Assembly: GCF_900220975.1 (NCBI RefSeq)
Contig: NZ_OBQD01000022.1
Location: forward strand, 16,708-80,707
Reading direction: 5' to 3'
Source: Rhizobium subbaraonis
Lineage (GTDB): Bacteria > Pseudomonadota > Alphaproteobacteria > Rhizobiales > Rhizobiaceae
Length of the DNA stretch: 64,000 nt
Made by a program: the position numbers and the translations under genes. Each line of letters starts with the position of its first letter. Position 1 is the first letter of the stretch. Under the pieces are notes generated by a model that was not told the DNA's origin, searched no databases, and saw only the letters and a program-made list of their open reading frames with translations. Shown in pieces: positions 17,391 through 26,888 of this stretch.

Positions 17391-18128
17391 ATGCCGCTGC
17401 TTGAAGTGGAAAGCGTCAGCAAGGCCTTCGGTTCGCTGAAGGCCTTGGACAAGGTCTCCTTTAAGGTCGAACCCGGCGAGATCTTCGGGATTGCCGGACC
17501 GAACGGATCGGGCAAGAGTACGCTGTTCAACGTGATCACCGGAATTCCGTTCGGCCCGGACAGCGGCCGCATCGTCTTCGACGGTGTCGAAATTCAGCGC
17601 AAGGCCGGCCATAAGATCGCATGGCTCGGCCTGGCACGGACATTTCAGCGCGAGACGAGCTTCGACAAGCTGACCGTGTTCGAAAACGTCCTGGTCTCCG
17701 GTGCATACGGAAAGCCCAATCGATCGCCGGAAGAGGAGCGCGCCGGCGCTCTCGAGGCGCTGGACATCGTCGGCTTGCCGAGATCGCGCCATGGGCGACT
17801 GGCCGAGGAACTGTCGGTGTTCGACCGAAAGTGCCTGATGCTTGCAACCGCAGTCGCGATGCAGCCGAAGATGCTTCTCCTCGACGAGCCCGCGTCCGGC
17901 CTCACCAGGCCGGAAATCGAGACGTCGATCGGCCTGATCCGCAGGATCGCGGACCTCGGGGTGACGATCGTGCTGATCGAACACGTGCTAACTTTCCTAA
18001 TGAGCCTTTCACAGCACCTTCTCGTGCTCAACCAGGGAGAGGTCCTCACCATCGGCAATCCAAAGGACGTGATCGCCGATGCGCGCGTCATCGAGGCCTA
18101 TCTCGGCACGCGGAAGGCTGCGGTATGA
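17391..18128 (+). CDS. LIV-type ABC transporter ATP-binding protein (LivG-like, set 1), unusual signature
   Basis: One of two ATPases of this importer. Walker A is intact (GPNGSGKST, near residue 34), as is Walker B (MLLLDEPASGL) and the H-loop histidine (LIEHVL). The ABC signature, normally LSGGQ or LSYGx, reads LSVFDRKCLMLA, so the conserved glycines are replaced by Val and Phe. The other two LivG-like proteins of this window keep a glycine (LSYGD and LPYGR). It may be the weaker ATPase site paired with the normal LivF-like partner. The end overlaps the next gene by 4 bases. Confidence 0.9.
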   Translation: MPLLEVESVSKAFGSLKALDKVSFKVEPGEIFGIAGPNGSGKSTLFNVITGIPFGPDSGRIVFDGVEIQRKAGHKIAWLGLARTFQRETSFDKLTVFENVLVSGAYGKPNRSPEEERAGALEALDIVGLPRSRHGRLAEELSVFDRKCLMLATAVAMQPKMLLLDEPASGLTRPEIETSIGLIRRIADLGVTIVLIEHVLTFLMSLSQHLLVLNQGEVLTIGNPKDVIADARVIEAYLGTRKAAV

Positions 18129-18838
18129 GCGGACTTCTGGAAATCACCAATCTGACCGCCGGTTACGGCCGCATCGATGTGCTTCACGATCTGACCATGA
18201 CGATCGGCGCGCACGGCAATGTCGGCCTGTTCGGGCCGAACGGCCATGGCAAGACGACGCTTCTCAGGGCGATCTCCGGCCTGGTGAAGGCGCGTTCAGG
18301 CTCGATCCGTTTCGGCGGCGCCGACATCGCCAACCAGACGCCGCGCTCGATCGTCGGGCTGGGCCTGGTTCACTCCTCCCAGGGCAACCGGCTGTTTCCC
18401 GATCTGACCATCGGCGAATGCCTGGCACTCGGCGCCTATACGCCACGCGCCAGGGCGCAGGAGGAGGCGAACCGGGAACGGGCGCTGAAGATATTCCCGA
18501 AGCTCGGCGAACGCTGGAACCAGAAGGTTCGCACGCTTTCCGGCGGCGAGCGGCAGATGGTGTCGATCGGCACTGCGCTGATGAGCAACCCGGCCATGCT
18601 GATCCTCGACGAGCCGACGCTCGGCCTTGCACCGAAGGTCAAGGAAGAGCTCTGCCGCGCCGTGCTCGACATCTCGGCCGGCGGCATACCGCTTGTCGTG
18701 GTGGAGCAGGACGTCGAGTTCCTGCTCGAACTCAGCCAGCACCTCTACCTCGTCAACCACGGGCAGGTGGCCGCCGAGATCAAGCCGGGCCAGACCATGG
18801 GCCATGCCGATATCATGGCGCTCTATTTTGGCCAGTAG
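18125..18838 (+). CDS. LIV-type ABC transporter ATP-binding protein (LivF-like, set 1)
   Basis: Second ATPase of the importer, 237 residues. It has GPNGHGKTT (Walker A), LSGGERQMVSIGTAL (signature) and MLILDEPTLGLAP (Walker B). The start is the ATG at 18125, overlapping the stop of the previous gene as ATGA; the frame is open far upstream (to 17621), but that part is only the antisense-free shadow of the LivG-like gene. The H-loop position reads VVEQDVEF, Gln in place of His, as is common in LivF proteins. Confidence 0.92.
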   Translation: MSGLLEITNLTAGYGRIDVLHDLTMTIGAHGNVGLFGPNGHGKTTLLRAISGLVKARSGSIRFGGADIANQTPRSIVGLGLVHSSQGNRLFPDLTIGECLALGAYTPRARAQEEANRERALKIFPKLGERWNQKVRTLSGGERQMVSIGTALMSNPAMLILDEPTLGLAPKVKEELCRAVLDISAGGIPLVVVEQDVEFLLELSQHLYLVNHGQVAAEIKPGQTMGHADIMALYFGQ

Positions 18839-18877
18839 TACGATGTTCGATTTTCACCCCTTCGGAGGACAGGCATA

Positions 18878-19753
18878 GTGGATGCAGCCTTGCAGATCCT
18901 GTTTGGCGGCCTGTTTCAGGGTTCGCTGTTTGCCATGATGGCAGTCGGGCTGGCGCTTATCTGGACGACGATCGGCGTCTTCAACTTCAGCCACGGGGTG
19001 ATGATGATGCTGGGCGCCTACGTGGCCTGGCAGCTGAGCGCCTGGTCCATACCCCTTTTCATCGTGCTGCCGGCAACCATGCTGATTATGGCGGGGGTCG
19101 GCTGGCTGCTTCAGGCCAGTGTCGTGCGGCCGCTGATCGGCCGTCCCAACATCGTGCTCGTAGTCGTGATCACCACGCTCGCCGCAGCGTCGCTCGTCGA
19201 GAACGGCGTCCTTGAGATATGGGGACCGCGCTCGAAGCAGCTGCCGACTCTGATCGAAGGCAATACGCAGATCCTCGGCGTCGGCGTTTCAATGCATCAG
19301 ATCGCCATCATCCTCATTACGCCGGTGATCCTCGGCGCGCTCTGGCTGTTCCTCAACCGCACGCGGCTAGGGCTTGCGCTTCGCGCGGTCGCGCAGAACG
19401 AGGATGCCAGCCTGCTGGTCGGCCTGAACGTGACGGCGCTTTACGGCCTCGCCTTTGCCATCGCCGCAGCCTTGGCCGCTCTTGCCGGCATTTTCATGGG
19501 CGGCTATCGCTTCATGTCCCCGGTGATGGGGGCCGATCCGCTGCTGAAGGCGCTGATCGTGGTGGTCTTCGGCGGATTGTCGAGCATTTCCGGCCCGATC
19601 TTCGCGGCCTATCTGATCGGCTTCTTCGAAGCGATCTGCAGCTACTATTTCGGCCTCTATTGGACGCCGGCGCTGCTGTTCGCGGTTCTCATTCTCATGC
19701 TGATGATCAAGCCCGAGGGCCTGTTCGGCGCAAAGACGAGGGGACTCGCATGA
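18878..19753 (+). CDS. LIV-type ABC transporter permease (LivH-like, set 1)
   Basis: Channel subunit with about eight membrane segments. The N-terminal LFQGSLFAMMAVGLALIWTT and FNFSHGVMMMLGAYVA are diagnostic for LivH. The start is a GTG at 18878 with GGAGG about 10 bases upstream. It ends in a 4-base overlap with the next permease gene. Confidence 0.93.
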   Translation: MDAALQILFGGLFQGSLFAMMAVGLALIWTTIGVFNFSHGVMMMLGAYVAWQLSAWSIPLFIVLPATMLIMAGVGWLLQASVVRPLIGRPNIVLVVVITTLAAASLVENGVLEIWGPRSKQLPTLIEGNTQILGVGVSMHQIAIILITPVILGALWLFLNRTRLGLALRAVAQNEDASLLVGLNVTALYGLAFAIAAALAALAGIFMGGYRFMSPVMGADPLLKALIVVVFGGLSSISGPIFAAYLIGFFEAICSYYFGLYWTPALLFAVLILMLMIKPEGLFGAKTRGLA

Positions 19754-20742
19754 AGGCCGACCTGCGCGCAACACCAGGCCGCGTAAGCTGGAAGAACGAG
19801 GCGGCCCTCGTCGTTACGGCATTTGCCGTGCTGGCGCTGACGCCCTTCATTGTCACCGACAGCTACAGCCGCCACATCCTGATCATGGCGTTCATCTATG
19901 CGGTGGTGGCGTCGAACTGGGACCTGAGCCTTGGCTATGGCGGCGTGTTCAATTTCGGCCATCTGGCGCTTTTCGGCATCGGCGTGTACGCCTACGGCCT
20001 GATGACCAAACTTGCCGGCATCGATCCGTGGCTCGCCATGGCATTGAGCGGCGCGGTCTCCACGATTGCCGCAATCGTGGTGACGATCCCGATTCTGCGA
20101 CTGAAGGGCATCTACATCATTCTCGTGACCTTCGGCTTCGCCCAGCTCGTCATGCAACTGATCCTGAGCCAGTCCGATTATACCGGCGGCACGCAGGGCA
20201 TGGTGCGGATCCAGACGCTCTATCTCGCCGGCCACAACATGATCCGCGACGGGAAGTTTGCCTACTTCTACATCGCACTGGCGATCCTGTTTGCCAGCAC
20301 GGTGTTTCTCCGCCTGCTGGTCCGCTCGAAGACCGGCGCCAGCATCGTGGCGCTTCGCGACAATGAGGAATATGCCGTCAGCCGAGGTATCTCGCTGGTG
20401 CGCCAGAGGGTCATTACGCTTGCCGCAAGCGCATTCTTCACCGGCGTCGCCGGGGCGTTCTATGCCGCCTACCAGCGCAATGCCTCGGTGGACGTGTTCG
20501 GCATGAGCCTTGCGACGATCATCCTTTCGATGGTCCTGCTGGGCGGGACGAGCACCATATACGGCGCGATCGGCGCCTCTTTCGTGCTGACGATCTTTGC
20601 CGAGGTCATGGCCGACTTCGGCGCCTGGCGGCCGATCATCACGGCCCTCCTGATCATCGTCGTGATGCTTGTCTATCCTTCCGGGCTTGCCGGGATATGG
20701 GCTTCGGCGCGCGCTTCCTGGCTCAGACGCCGGGAAGGCTGA
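19750..20742 (+). CDS. LIV-type ABC transporter permease (LivM-like, set 1)
   Basis: Second channel subunit, 330 residues. It shows NWDLSLGYGGVFNFGHLALF and the ATPase-docking region ALRDNEEYAVSRGISLVRQR. The start at 19750 overlaps the LivH-like stop (ATGA). It is the last gene of the operon and is followed 22 bases later by a strong bidirectional terminator. Confidence 0.93.
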   Translation: MKADLRATPGRVSWKNEAALVVTAFAVLALTPFIVTDSYSRHILIMAFIYAVVASNWDLSLGYGGVFNFGHLALFGIGVYAYGLMTKLAGIDPWLAMALSGAVSTIAAIVVTIPILRLKGIYIILVTFGFAQLVMQLILSQSDYTGGTQGMVRIQTLYLAGHNMIRDGKFAYFYIALAILFASTVFLRLLVRSKTGASIVALRDNEEYAVSRGISLVRQRVITLAASAFFTGVAGAFYAAYQRNASVDVFGMSLATIILSMVLLGGTSTIYGAIGASFVLTIFAEVMADFGAWRPIITALLIIVVMLVYPSGLAGIWASARASWLRRREG

Positions 20743-20764
20743 TCACGCAAGGTCCCGTTCGATG

Positions 20765-20799
20765 AAAGACCCGGGCTGCGGGATACAGCCCGGGTCTTT
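20765..20799. terminator. Bidirectional rho-independent terminator
   Basis: AAAGACCCGGGCTG at 20765-20778 and its perfect complement CAGCCCGGGTCTTT at 20786-20799 form a 14-base-pair stem with a 7-base loop. The A-run at one foot and the T-run at the other let it work in both directions. It lies between the convergent LivM-like gene (ends 20742) and M20 gene (ends 20825). Confidence 0.9.
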
Positions 20800-20824
20800 G
20801 GCACTGGAATGCGGATCGGACCGC

Positions 20825-22141
20825 TTACTTGCTGCCGCACCAGTCGATGACGCTGGCGGCGATCACCTTCGTCGTCTCGACCAGGGATTCGACATCGACA
20901 TATTCGTCGTCACCATGGAAGCCGTCGCCCGAGGGGCCGAAGATGACGCCATCGACGCCGGCACCGGCATAGTGCGCGGCATCGCAGACGGCAACGAAGC
21001 CCTTGATGTCGGGCTTGCGCCCCACAGCCGCCTTGTTGGCCACGAGCGATTGCACGAGTGGGTGATCGACCGGCGTATTGAGCGGCGGGAAATGCAGCCC
21101 GCCGAGTTCCCATTGAATCTTCGGCGGATTGCTGCGCAGCCAGGCGTCCGTCTGGGCGAAATGATGCACGAAATTCTCGAAATCGCGCCGGTAATCCGCA
21201 GAATTCTCCGAGGGCAGGAACTTCATGTCGAGGTCGATCACGGCAACGTCGGGGATGATGGCCGGGTTCGTCATGGTGATCGGCAGGCCGTTGTCGCCAA
21301 GGCCCGCGCCCGCGTGCAGGACGCCGACGTTGATCGTATTCATGCCCACAGGCAGAAGCGGGTGGGACGCTGCACGCGTGCGGCCGGACTCATAGTGACG
21401 CAACGCCTCGATGAAGCGCGTGGCAAGCTCGATCGCATTGACACCGGGTTCCAGACGCCCGCTTTCGTGCCGCTGCGGATAGATCTCGTTGTAGCGCCAG
21501 GCCGAGTGCGCCGTGCGGCCACGGATCGTCACGCGCGCCCATTCGAGACCGCCTTCCGCCGGCAACACGTCGCCCCAGGTCGGTTCCGCGACAAGAACGG
21601 CCTTTGCAAGCTTGCCGCGCTTGACCGCATCCATCGCGCCGAAGCCACCGGCTTCCTCGTCGACCACAGTATGGATCGAAAGCCGCCCGTCCAGTTCGAT
21701 GCCGGCCGCCCGGATCGCCCACGCAGCCGCAAGGCAAGCAGCCACGCCACCCTTCATGTCGATGGCACCGCGCCCATAGAGCCTGCCGTTCTTGATCTCG
21801 CCGCCGAACGGATCGACGGTCCAGCGGGCCGGATCGCCAATCGGCACCACGTCGATGTGACCGCACAGGATGAGGCTTTTTTCCTCGCTGCCGGCAAGAT
21901 CGCCGACGACGTTCGGGCGGCCGGGCAGAGCATCCCAGCTTTCGGTCGAAAATCCCATAGTCTTCAGTTCCGTCTCGATCAGCTTCTGTACGTCCGCCTC
22001 GCGGTTGACCGCCGGATCGAGGTTGAATTTCGGGTTGACGGAAGGGATGCGGACAAGACGCTGCGTCAGATCGACGACCCAGTCCCTGTCTCTTTCGATC
22101 AGCGCGGTTACTGTCTCAACCAGCTGGGAACGTGTTGTCAT
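20825..22141 (-). CDS. M20 family metallohydrolase (ArgE/DapE type)
   Basis: Zinc-dependent amidohydrolase that removes an N-acyl or similar group from an amino acid. All metal and catalytic residues of the family are visible: His95 and Asp97 (CGHIDVVP), Asp128 (RGAIDMKGG), Glu162-Glu163 (VDEEAGG), AEPT, and the late histidine in GDGFHGDDEY. A dimerisation domain with RGRTAHSAW lies between. The length of 438 residues is normal. It is 111 bases downstream of the aminotransferase gene and probably the end of the second LIV-type operon; M20 enzymes next to a class III aminotransferase often process N-acylated diamines or amino acids, but the substrate is open. Confidence 0.92.
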   Translation of the reverse strand: MTTRSQLVETVTALIERDRDWVVDLTQRLVRIPSVNPKFNLDPAVNREADVQKLIETELKTMGFSTESWDALPGRPNVVGDLAGSEEKSLILCGHIDVVPIGDPARWTVDPFGGEIKNGRLYGRGAIDMKGGVAACLAAAWAIRAAGIELDGRLSIHTVVDEEAGGFGAMDAVKRGKLAKAVLVAEPTWGDVLPAEGGLEWARVTIRGRTAHSAWRYNEIYPQRHESGRLEPGVNAIELATRFIEALRHYESGRTRAASHPLLPVGMNTINVGVLHAGAGLGDNGLPITMTNPAIIPDVAVIDLDMKFLPSENSADYRRDFENFVHHFAQTDAWLRSNPPKIQWELGGLHFPPLNTPVDHPLVQSLVANKAAVGRKPDIKGFVAVCDAAHYAGAGVDGVIFGPSGDGFHGDDEYVDVESLVETTKVIAASVIDWCGSK

Positions 22142-22252
22142 GGAGTTTGACCTTTCCGGACAATATGCTGTTTTCGGGCAATTTCATTTCGTTCGACAAA
22201 GACTTTGACTTTCATCGGCGGTGCGCCTCCGCTCTCAGAGGCACGTCGAAGG

Positions 22253-23566
22253 CTACCATCCTGCAAAGCCGCAAAGGACGTCTTCACCGATCTTGCCGTC
22301 GCGGACGTCGGTGAGCGCCTGGTCGAGGATGGCCACCCCCTTCTCCGCCTCCTCGGCGGTGACGGTGAGCGGGGGTGTGAATTCCAGCACGTTGGATCGC
22401 ACCCCCACGTAGTACAGCACGAGGCCGAGTTCGAAGGCACGATAGACCGTCAGCGCCGCTTCCCGCGCGGCCGGGGCGCGACTGGCGGCATCGCTGACAA
22501 GCTCGACCCCCAACGCCAGACCATGACCGCGGACATCGCCGATCAGCGCATGCCGGGAGGCGAGCCGATCGAGAGCGGCGCGGAGAATGCCTCCCGTCCG
22601 GGTTGCGTTTTCGGCGAGACGCTCCCGCTCGATCGTCTCAAGCACGGCAAGGGCGGCGGCGGCGCAGACAGGGTTGCCATGCACCGTCTGCAGGGAGAAG
22701 GCGGCCGCGTGGTTCATGAGGGCCTCGGGGCCGACGACGGCGGAGATCGGCAGCCCGCCGCCAAGGCCTTTGCCGAAAACCACAATATCCGGCTCGATGC
22801 CGGAATGCTCATAGGCGTGGAACCTGCCGCTGCGTCCGATCCCGACCTTCACCTCGTCGCTGACGAGCAGGATGCCATGCTTGCGGCAAAGCGCCTCCAC
22901 CGCCTGGAAGAAACCGTCCGGTGGAACCAGCATACCGCCATCAGACTGAATTGGCTCGATGAAGAAGGCGGCGACCTCATCCGGAGCAAATTCGGTCGCA
23001 AACAGGCGTTCGAGATGCGAGAGGGTGGCGTCCCGTGCGGCCTCGGCGCTTCCGGCGGCATAGCTGTTGGGGTAGGGGACGAGCGTCAGGCCGGCGGCGC
23101 GCGCGCCTTGCTGCGCGGGATGCCCGGAGACGGCCATCGAACCGACCGTGCCGCCATGATAGGCCCCTTCGAATGCAAGGATACGCGGACGGCCGGTGGC
23201 TGCCGTAACCATGCGCGCGACCGTCTCGTTGGCATCCGAACCGGAATGGCCGAACCAGACCCGGCCACTGGCACGCTCGGGCCCGAGCGACAGCAGCTTT
23301 TCCGCAAGCAGTACACAGGGCTCGTTCGCCGACGAAAGATAACTGGCCCCGGCCTGGTCCGATAGCGCGCGGTTGACCGCCGCGCAGATCGCTGGATGCG
23401 AATGGCCGAGGCTCGCCGAACCCCACGATGCGGAGAAATCCAGAACCTGCCGGCCGTCGTCTCCGGTCAGATACGCGCCGCGGCCTCCGACGACCGCCTG
23501 CGGGAAGAACCGCAGATGCGCCATTCTGGAGATCGACTGGCTCTCGCGGGCGTAGAGACCGGACAT
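22253..23566 (-). CDS. Class III (omega) aminotransferase, PLP-dependent
   Basis: Transfers an amino group between an amine or omega-amino acid and a keto acid. Fold type I features are clear: FGHSGSDANETVARMV, FEGAYHGGTVGSM, the Asp of LLVSDEVKVGIGRSG and the PLP lysine in VFGKGLGGGLP. The length of 437 residues fits. GAGGA precedes the ATG at 23566. It follows the isochorismatase-like gene by 13 bases. It resembles glutamate-1-semialdehyde or beta-alanine/taurine-type enzymes in general outline; the donor is not determined. Confidence 0.93.
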   Translation of the reverse strand: MSGLYARESQSISRMAHLRFFPQAVVGGRGAYLTGDDGRQVLDFSASWGSASLGHSHPAICAAVNRALSDQAGASYLSSANEPCVLLAEKLLSLGPERASGRVWFGHSGSDANETVARMVTAATGRPRILAFEGAYHGGTVGSMAVSGHPAQQGARAAGLTLVPYPNSYAAGSAEAARDATLSHLERLFATEFAPDEVAAFFIEPIQSDGGMLVPPDGFFQAVEALCRKHGILLVSDEVKVGIGRSGRFHAYEHSGIEPDIVVFGKGLGGGLPISAVVGPEALMNHAAAFSLQTVHGNPVCAAAALAVLETIERERLAENATRTGGILRAALDRLASRHALIGDVRGHGLALGVELVSDAASRAPAAREAALTVYRAFELGLVLYYVGVRSNVLEFTPPLTVTAEEAEKGVAILDQALTDVRDGKIGEDVLCGFAGW

Positions 23567-23579
23567 GGCATTTCCTCGC

Positions 23580-24248
23580 CTATTTGAAGAAGGTCAGGAC
23601 CTCGTCGAGCTGGACGACATGGCAATAGATCATGTTGATGATCTCGAGTTCGCGCCTGTGCAGATCGTCCGTCGCCGCCGCACCGCAATCGTCAACGACC
23701 ACCACGCCGAAGCTCTCATCGGCCAGGCTGCGCACTGTGGAGGAGACGCACTGGTCGGTGAAGATGCCGCAACAGATGACGTTCTTGATGCCCATGTTGT
23801 GCAGGATGAGGCGCAGGTTCGTGCCGGTCAGCGCGCTGTCAGTGGTCTTTGTGATGACGATCTCGTCTGCACGAGGCTCCAGCTCCGGCACGACCTGGCC
23901 TTCCGGCAATTCCTTTGGCAGCAGCAGGTAGTTGAAACCCGGCTTCTTCTGGCTCAGGGACCGGTCGCGTCCGTCCGGCTTCAGGCAGGCGATGCGGGCG
24001 AAGATGACTTCCACCTTGCGCTTGCGGCATTCCTCGATCAGCCGCGCCGTATTGGGGATGACGGTCTCGCGCATGCGGTCATAGAAGGGCTGCCAGCGTT
24101 CGGTCTCCTCGGGCGTATCCTTCGGTTCGAGATAGGTGTTCTGGATGTCGATGACCAGCAGCGCGGTCGTTTCCGGGTCGAGGACGATATCCTCCGGCTC
24201 TTCGGCATTGGCATAGTAGAAGGATCGGTAGGCGGTCTTCCAGGTCAT
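23580..24248 (-). CDS. Isochorismatase-family cysteine hydrolase (first copy)
   Basis: Cytoplasmic amidase of the isochorismatase fold. The triad is present: Asp34 (LVIDIQN), Lys134 (VITKTTDSA) and Cys167 (CGIFTDQCVSS), with the usual cis-peptide segment before the cysteine helix. The family includes N-carbamoylsarcosine amidase, ureidoacrylate hydrolase and biuret hydrolase; the 222-residue length suits these. It overlaps the LivM-like gene by 4 bases and so belongs to the transporter operon. A second, clearly different paralogue is at 29057-29707 in the same operon, suggesting two amide-cleaving steps. Confidence 0.92.
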   Translation of the reverse strand: MTWKTAYRSFYYANAEEPEDIVLDPETTALLVIDIQNTYLEPKDTPEETERWQPFYDRMRETVIPNTARLIEECRKRKVEVIFARIACLKPDGRDRSLSQKKPGFNYLLLPKELPEGQVVPELEPRADEIVITKTTDSALTGTNLRLILHNMGIKNVICCGIFTDQCVSSTVRSLADESFGVVVVDDCGAAATDDLHRRELEIINMIYCHVVQLDEVLTFFK

Positions 24249-25273
24249 GCGGAGGTCTCCTTCTTGCGGCGCATGCGGGCGAGGATGTGGCCTATCTCGC
24301 GGGTCGGAAAGAGCCCGCCGGGCCTGAGGACCATGAAGGCGATCATGGCGATCGCCAGAACGATCTCGGTCAGGCCGACCACCTGTCCGGCGCCGGCGGC
24401 CGTCGCGTTCAGCGTGCCTTCGAGGCCGCGGAGCCCCTCATAGGCGAACGTCACCAGGATGGCGCCGGCGACAGCACCCGTTACGGTGTTCGCGCCGCCG
24501 ATCACCAGCATGGTGATGACGAGGAAGGTTTCCTTCAGATAGAACGACTTCGGCGCAAACGAGGTGATGAAGTGCCCCCACAGCGCGCCGCCGACGCCGG
24601 CGATGAAGGCCGCCAGCACGAAGGCCTTCCAGCGAAGCTTCGGAATGTCGGCGCCGAGGGCCGCAGCAGCAACCTCGTCCTCGCGGGACGCGCGCAGCAG
24701 CTTGCCCGTTCGCGATTCCTTGAAGACCAGCGCGACGACGACGACGAGGGCCGCAACGACCGCCGCCATCGGCATGGTCGTGACCTTCGGCAGGCCGAAT
24801 AGGGTGCGCGGACCGTTTGTGAAGGCGCTCCAGTTGTTCATCACCGTGTAGAGAACGACGAGCAGCGCGAACGAGGTGATGACCGCCGCGGCATCGGAAA
24901 GGCGCATCAGCGGGTAGGAGACGATCGCGGCAACGATTGCGGCAACGATGCCTGCGACCAGCATGGCGAGCAGCGGCGAAACTTCCACCCCTGTCATGAA
25001 ACCGTAGAGGTCGGGCAGCGCCATGCCCTTCATCTGCGCCGGAATGGTGAGAACGGCGGATGTATAGGCGCCGAAGCCCATGAAGCCGATATGGGCGAAG
25101 GACAGGAGGCCGGAATTGCCCATGAAGGTCTGCAGCCCGATGACGAGCACCAGCGAGATAAGAAGATTCGTGACGATACGGTCATAAAGCCGGATGCCGA
25201 GCAGTTCCGTTCCGACGACGAGGGCCACGATGACACCGATCAGCAGGGCGGCAGTGATATAGGAATGCTTCAT
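24245..25273 (-). CDS. LIV-type ABC transporter permease (LivM-like, set 2)
   Basis: Channel subunit, 342 residues. It has about nine membrane segments, with QTFMGNSGLLSFAHIGFMGF near residue 48 and the docking region LLRASREDEVAAAALGADI. It is 13 bases downstream of the LivH-like gene and overlaps the hydrolase gene by 4 bases. Confidence 0.93.
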   Translation of the reverse strand: MKHSYITAALLIGVIVALVVGTELLGIRLYDRIVTNLLISLVLVIGLQTFMGNSGLLSFAHIGFMGFGAYTSAVLTIPAQMKGMALPDLYGFMTGVEVSPLLAMLVAGIVAAIVAAIVSYPLMRLSDAAAVITSFALLVVLYTVMNNWSAFTNGPRTLFGLPKVTTMPMAAVVAALVVVVALVFKESRTGKLLRASREDEVAAAALGADIPKLRWKAFVLAAFIAGVGGALWGHFITSFAPKSFYLKETFLVITMLVIGGANTVTGAVAGAILVTFAYEGLRGLEGTLNATAAGAGQVVGLTEIVLAIAMIAFMVLRPGGLFPTREIGHILARMRRKKETSA

Positions 25274-25286
25274 TGTTGCGCGCTCC

Positions 25287-26177
25287 TCAGGTCCGCTGGC
25301 CGCTCGCCGGACCCTTGATGAGGCCCGCCGGCCGCCAGAGCAGGATCAGGATGACGAGGGTGAAGGTGAAGGCGTCGCGGAACTTCAGCAGGTCCTGCGG
25401 CAGGGTGTAGTTCAAGGTGGTGTCGATGAGCGCGAGCAGGAAGCCACCAACGACGGCGCCGGGCAGGCTCCTCATTCCGCCGATCACCGTTGCGATGAAG
25501 GCGACGAGCAACGGTTCGAGCCCGACGCCGGGCACGACGGTTCCGATGCGACCGATCCAGAGGATGCCGACGACGCCGGCTAGGAAACCGGAAAGGGCGA
25601 ATGCCGAGGAGATGATGAGGTTTGCGGGAACGCCAAGCATGCGCGCCATGGTGAAGTTCGTGGCCGCCGCGCGCATGGCGATGCCAAGCGTGGTCTTGCG
25701 CATCAGGTAAGCAACGGCGGCGAGAAGCACGATCGATGCAGCTATCGTGATCAGGTTGCGCACCGGGGTGATCGCCCCTGCGATCTCGACTGTCTGCGAG
25801 AAGATCGGCGGCAGCGGCACGTTGCGTGGGCGCGGCGAGATGAAGAGAAGTGCCGCATTCTGCAAGAGGTTGGAGAAGGCGAACGAGGTGATCAACACGG
25901 CGGTGACCGATTTGGCGCGGACCGGCCGGAAGGCGGCGTAGTCGGTGAAGATGCCGAACACCACCGCCATGGCGACGGCGAGCGCGGCCATGACGATCCA
26001 CGGGAGGCCGGAACCGCTCGAAAGATACATGGTGTAGCCCGCGACCATGATCAGTTCGCCGTAGGCGAAGTTAACCAGCCGCAGAATGCCGTAGATGATC
26101 ACGAGACCGAGCGCCATCAGCGCATAGGCGCCGCCGAGGCTGAGGACGTCGATGATGAACTGGATGGTAAAGGCCAT
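25287..26177 (-). CDS. LIV-type ABC transporter permease (LivH-like, set 2)
   Basis: Channel subunit, 296 residues. LSLGGAYALMALGLVIIYGI and RLVNFAYGELIMVAGYTMYL at the N-terminus identify LivH. It begins 3 bases after the LivF-like gene. Gene order in this set is binding protein, LivG, LivF, LivH, LivM. Confidence 0.93.
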   Translation of the reverse strand: MAFTIQFIIDVLSLGGAYALMALGLVIIYGILRLVNFAYGELIMVAGYTMYLSSGSGLPWIVMAALAVAMAVVFGIFTDYAAFRPVRAKSVTAVLITSFAFSNLLQNAALLFISPRPRNVPLPPIFSQTVEIAGAITPVRNLITIAASIVLLAAVAYLMRKTTLGIAMRAAATNFTMARMLGVPANLIISSAFALSGFLAGVVGILWIGRIGTVVPGVGLEPLLVAFIATVIGGMRSLPGAVVGGFLLALIDTTLNYTLPQDLLKFRDAFTFTLVILILLWRPAGLIKGPASGQRT

Positions 26178-26180
26178 GGG

Positions 26181-26888
26181 TCAGCTCCCCAGGTAGTGCG
26201 CGCTGAGGTCGCTGGTCGAGCGGATCTCGTCCGCCGTGCCGGAGGCGACGATCGAGCCGAGCCGCATGACATAGGCGCGATCTGCGACAGCCAGCGCCTG
26301 GTTCACGTTCTGCTCGACGAGCAGGATGGTCAGGCCGGACTTCTTCAGCGTCTCGATCATTTCGAAGATGCGTTCGACGATCGCGGGCGCAAGGCCGAGC
26401 GAGGGCTCGTCGAGCAGCAGCACGCTCGGACGCGACATCAGCGCGCGGGCGATGACCAGCATCTGCTGCTCGCCGCCCGACAGCGTGCCCGCCGCCTGGT
26501 TCGATCGCTCGGAAAGGCGGGGAAAGAGCGCATGCATCCGCTCCAGGTTGTCGCGGTTGCCGGCCACGTCCCGCCGATGGAGATAGGCGCCGAGCATGAG
26601 GTTCTCTGCGACGGTTAGATCGGGGAAGACGTCACGGGTCTCGGGCACCGTCGCCAGCCCGGTGCGGACCACCTGTTCGGGGCTGGAGGTGGTGATGTCT
26701 TTGCCTTCCAGCGTGATGGTGCCGCCGGACGCCTTGAGCGCGCCGGCAATGCATTTGATGGTCGAGGACTTGCCGGCACCGTTCGCGCCAAGCAGGCTGA
26801 CCAGTTCTCCCTTGCCGAGCGAGAAGCTGATGCCCCGCACCGCGCGAATGGCGCCATAGCTGACGGAAAGGTCGCGCACCTCAAGCAT
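26181..26888 (-). CDS. LIV-type ABC transporter ATP-binding protein (LivF-like, set 2)
   Basis: ATPase with GANGAGKSS (Walker A), LSGGEQQMLVIARALM (signature) and VLLLDEPSLGLAP (Walker B). I choose the ATG at 26888 (MLEVRDLSVSYGAIRAV), giving 235 residues and an 8-base overlap with the LivG-like gene; the longer frame to 26987 would lie inside that gene and adds no homologous sequence. Confidence 0.92.
   Translation of the reverse strand: MLEVRDLSVSYGAIRAVRGISFSLGKGELVSLLGANGAGKSSTIKCIAGALKASGGTITLEGKDITTSSPEQVVRTGLATVPETRDVFPDLTVAENLMLGAYLHRRDVAGNRDNLERMHALFPRLSERSNQAAGTLSGGEQQMLVIARALMSRPSVLLLDEPSLGLAPAIVERIFEMIETLKKSGLTILLVEQNVNQALAVADRAYVMRLGSIVASGTADEIRSTSDLSAHYLGS

Noticed and set aside
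16077..17984. A 635-residue minus-strand frame over the first LIV-type binding-protein gene
   Set aside because: Shadow of the plus-strand genes, with no motif and no ribosome-binding site.
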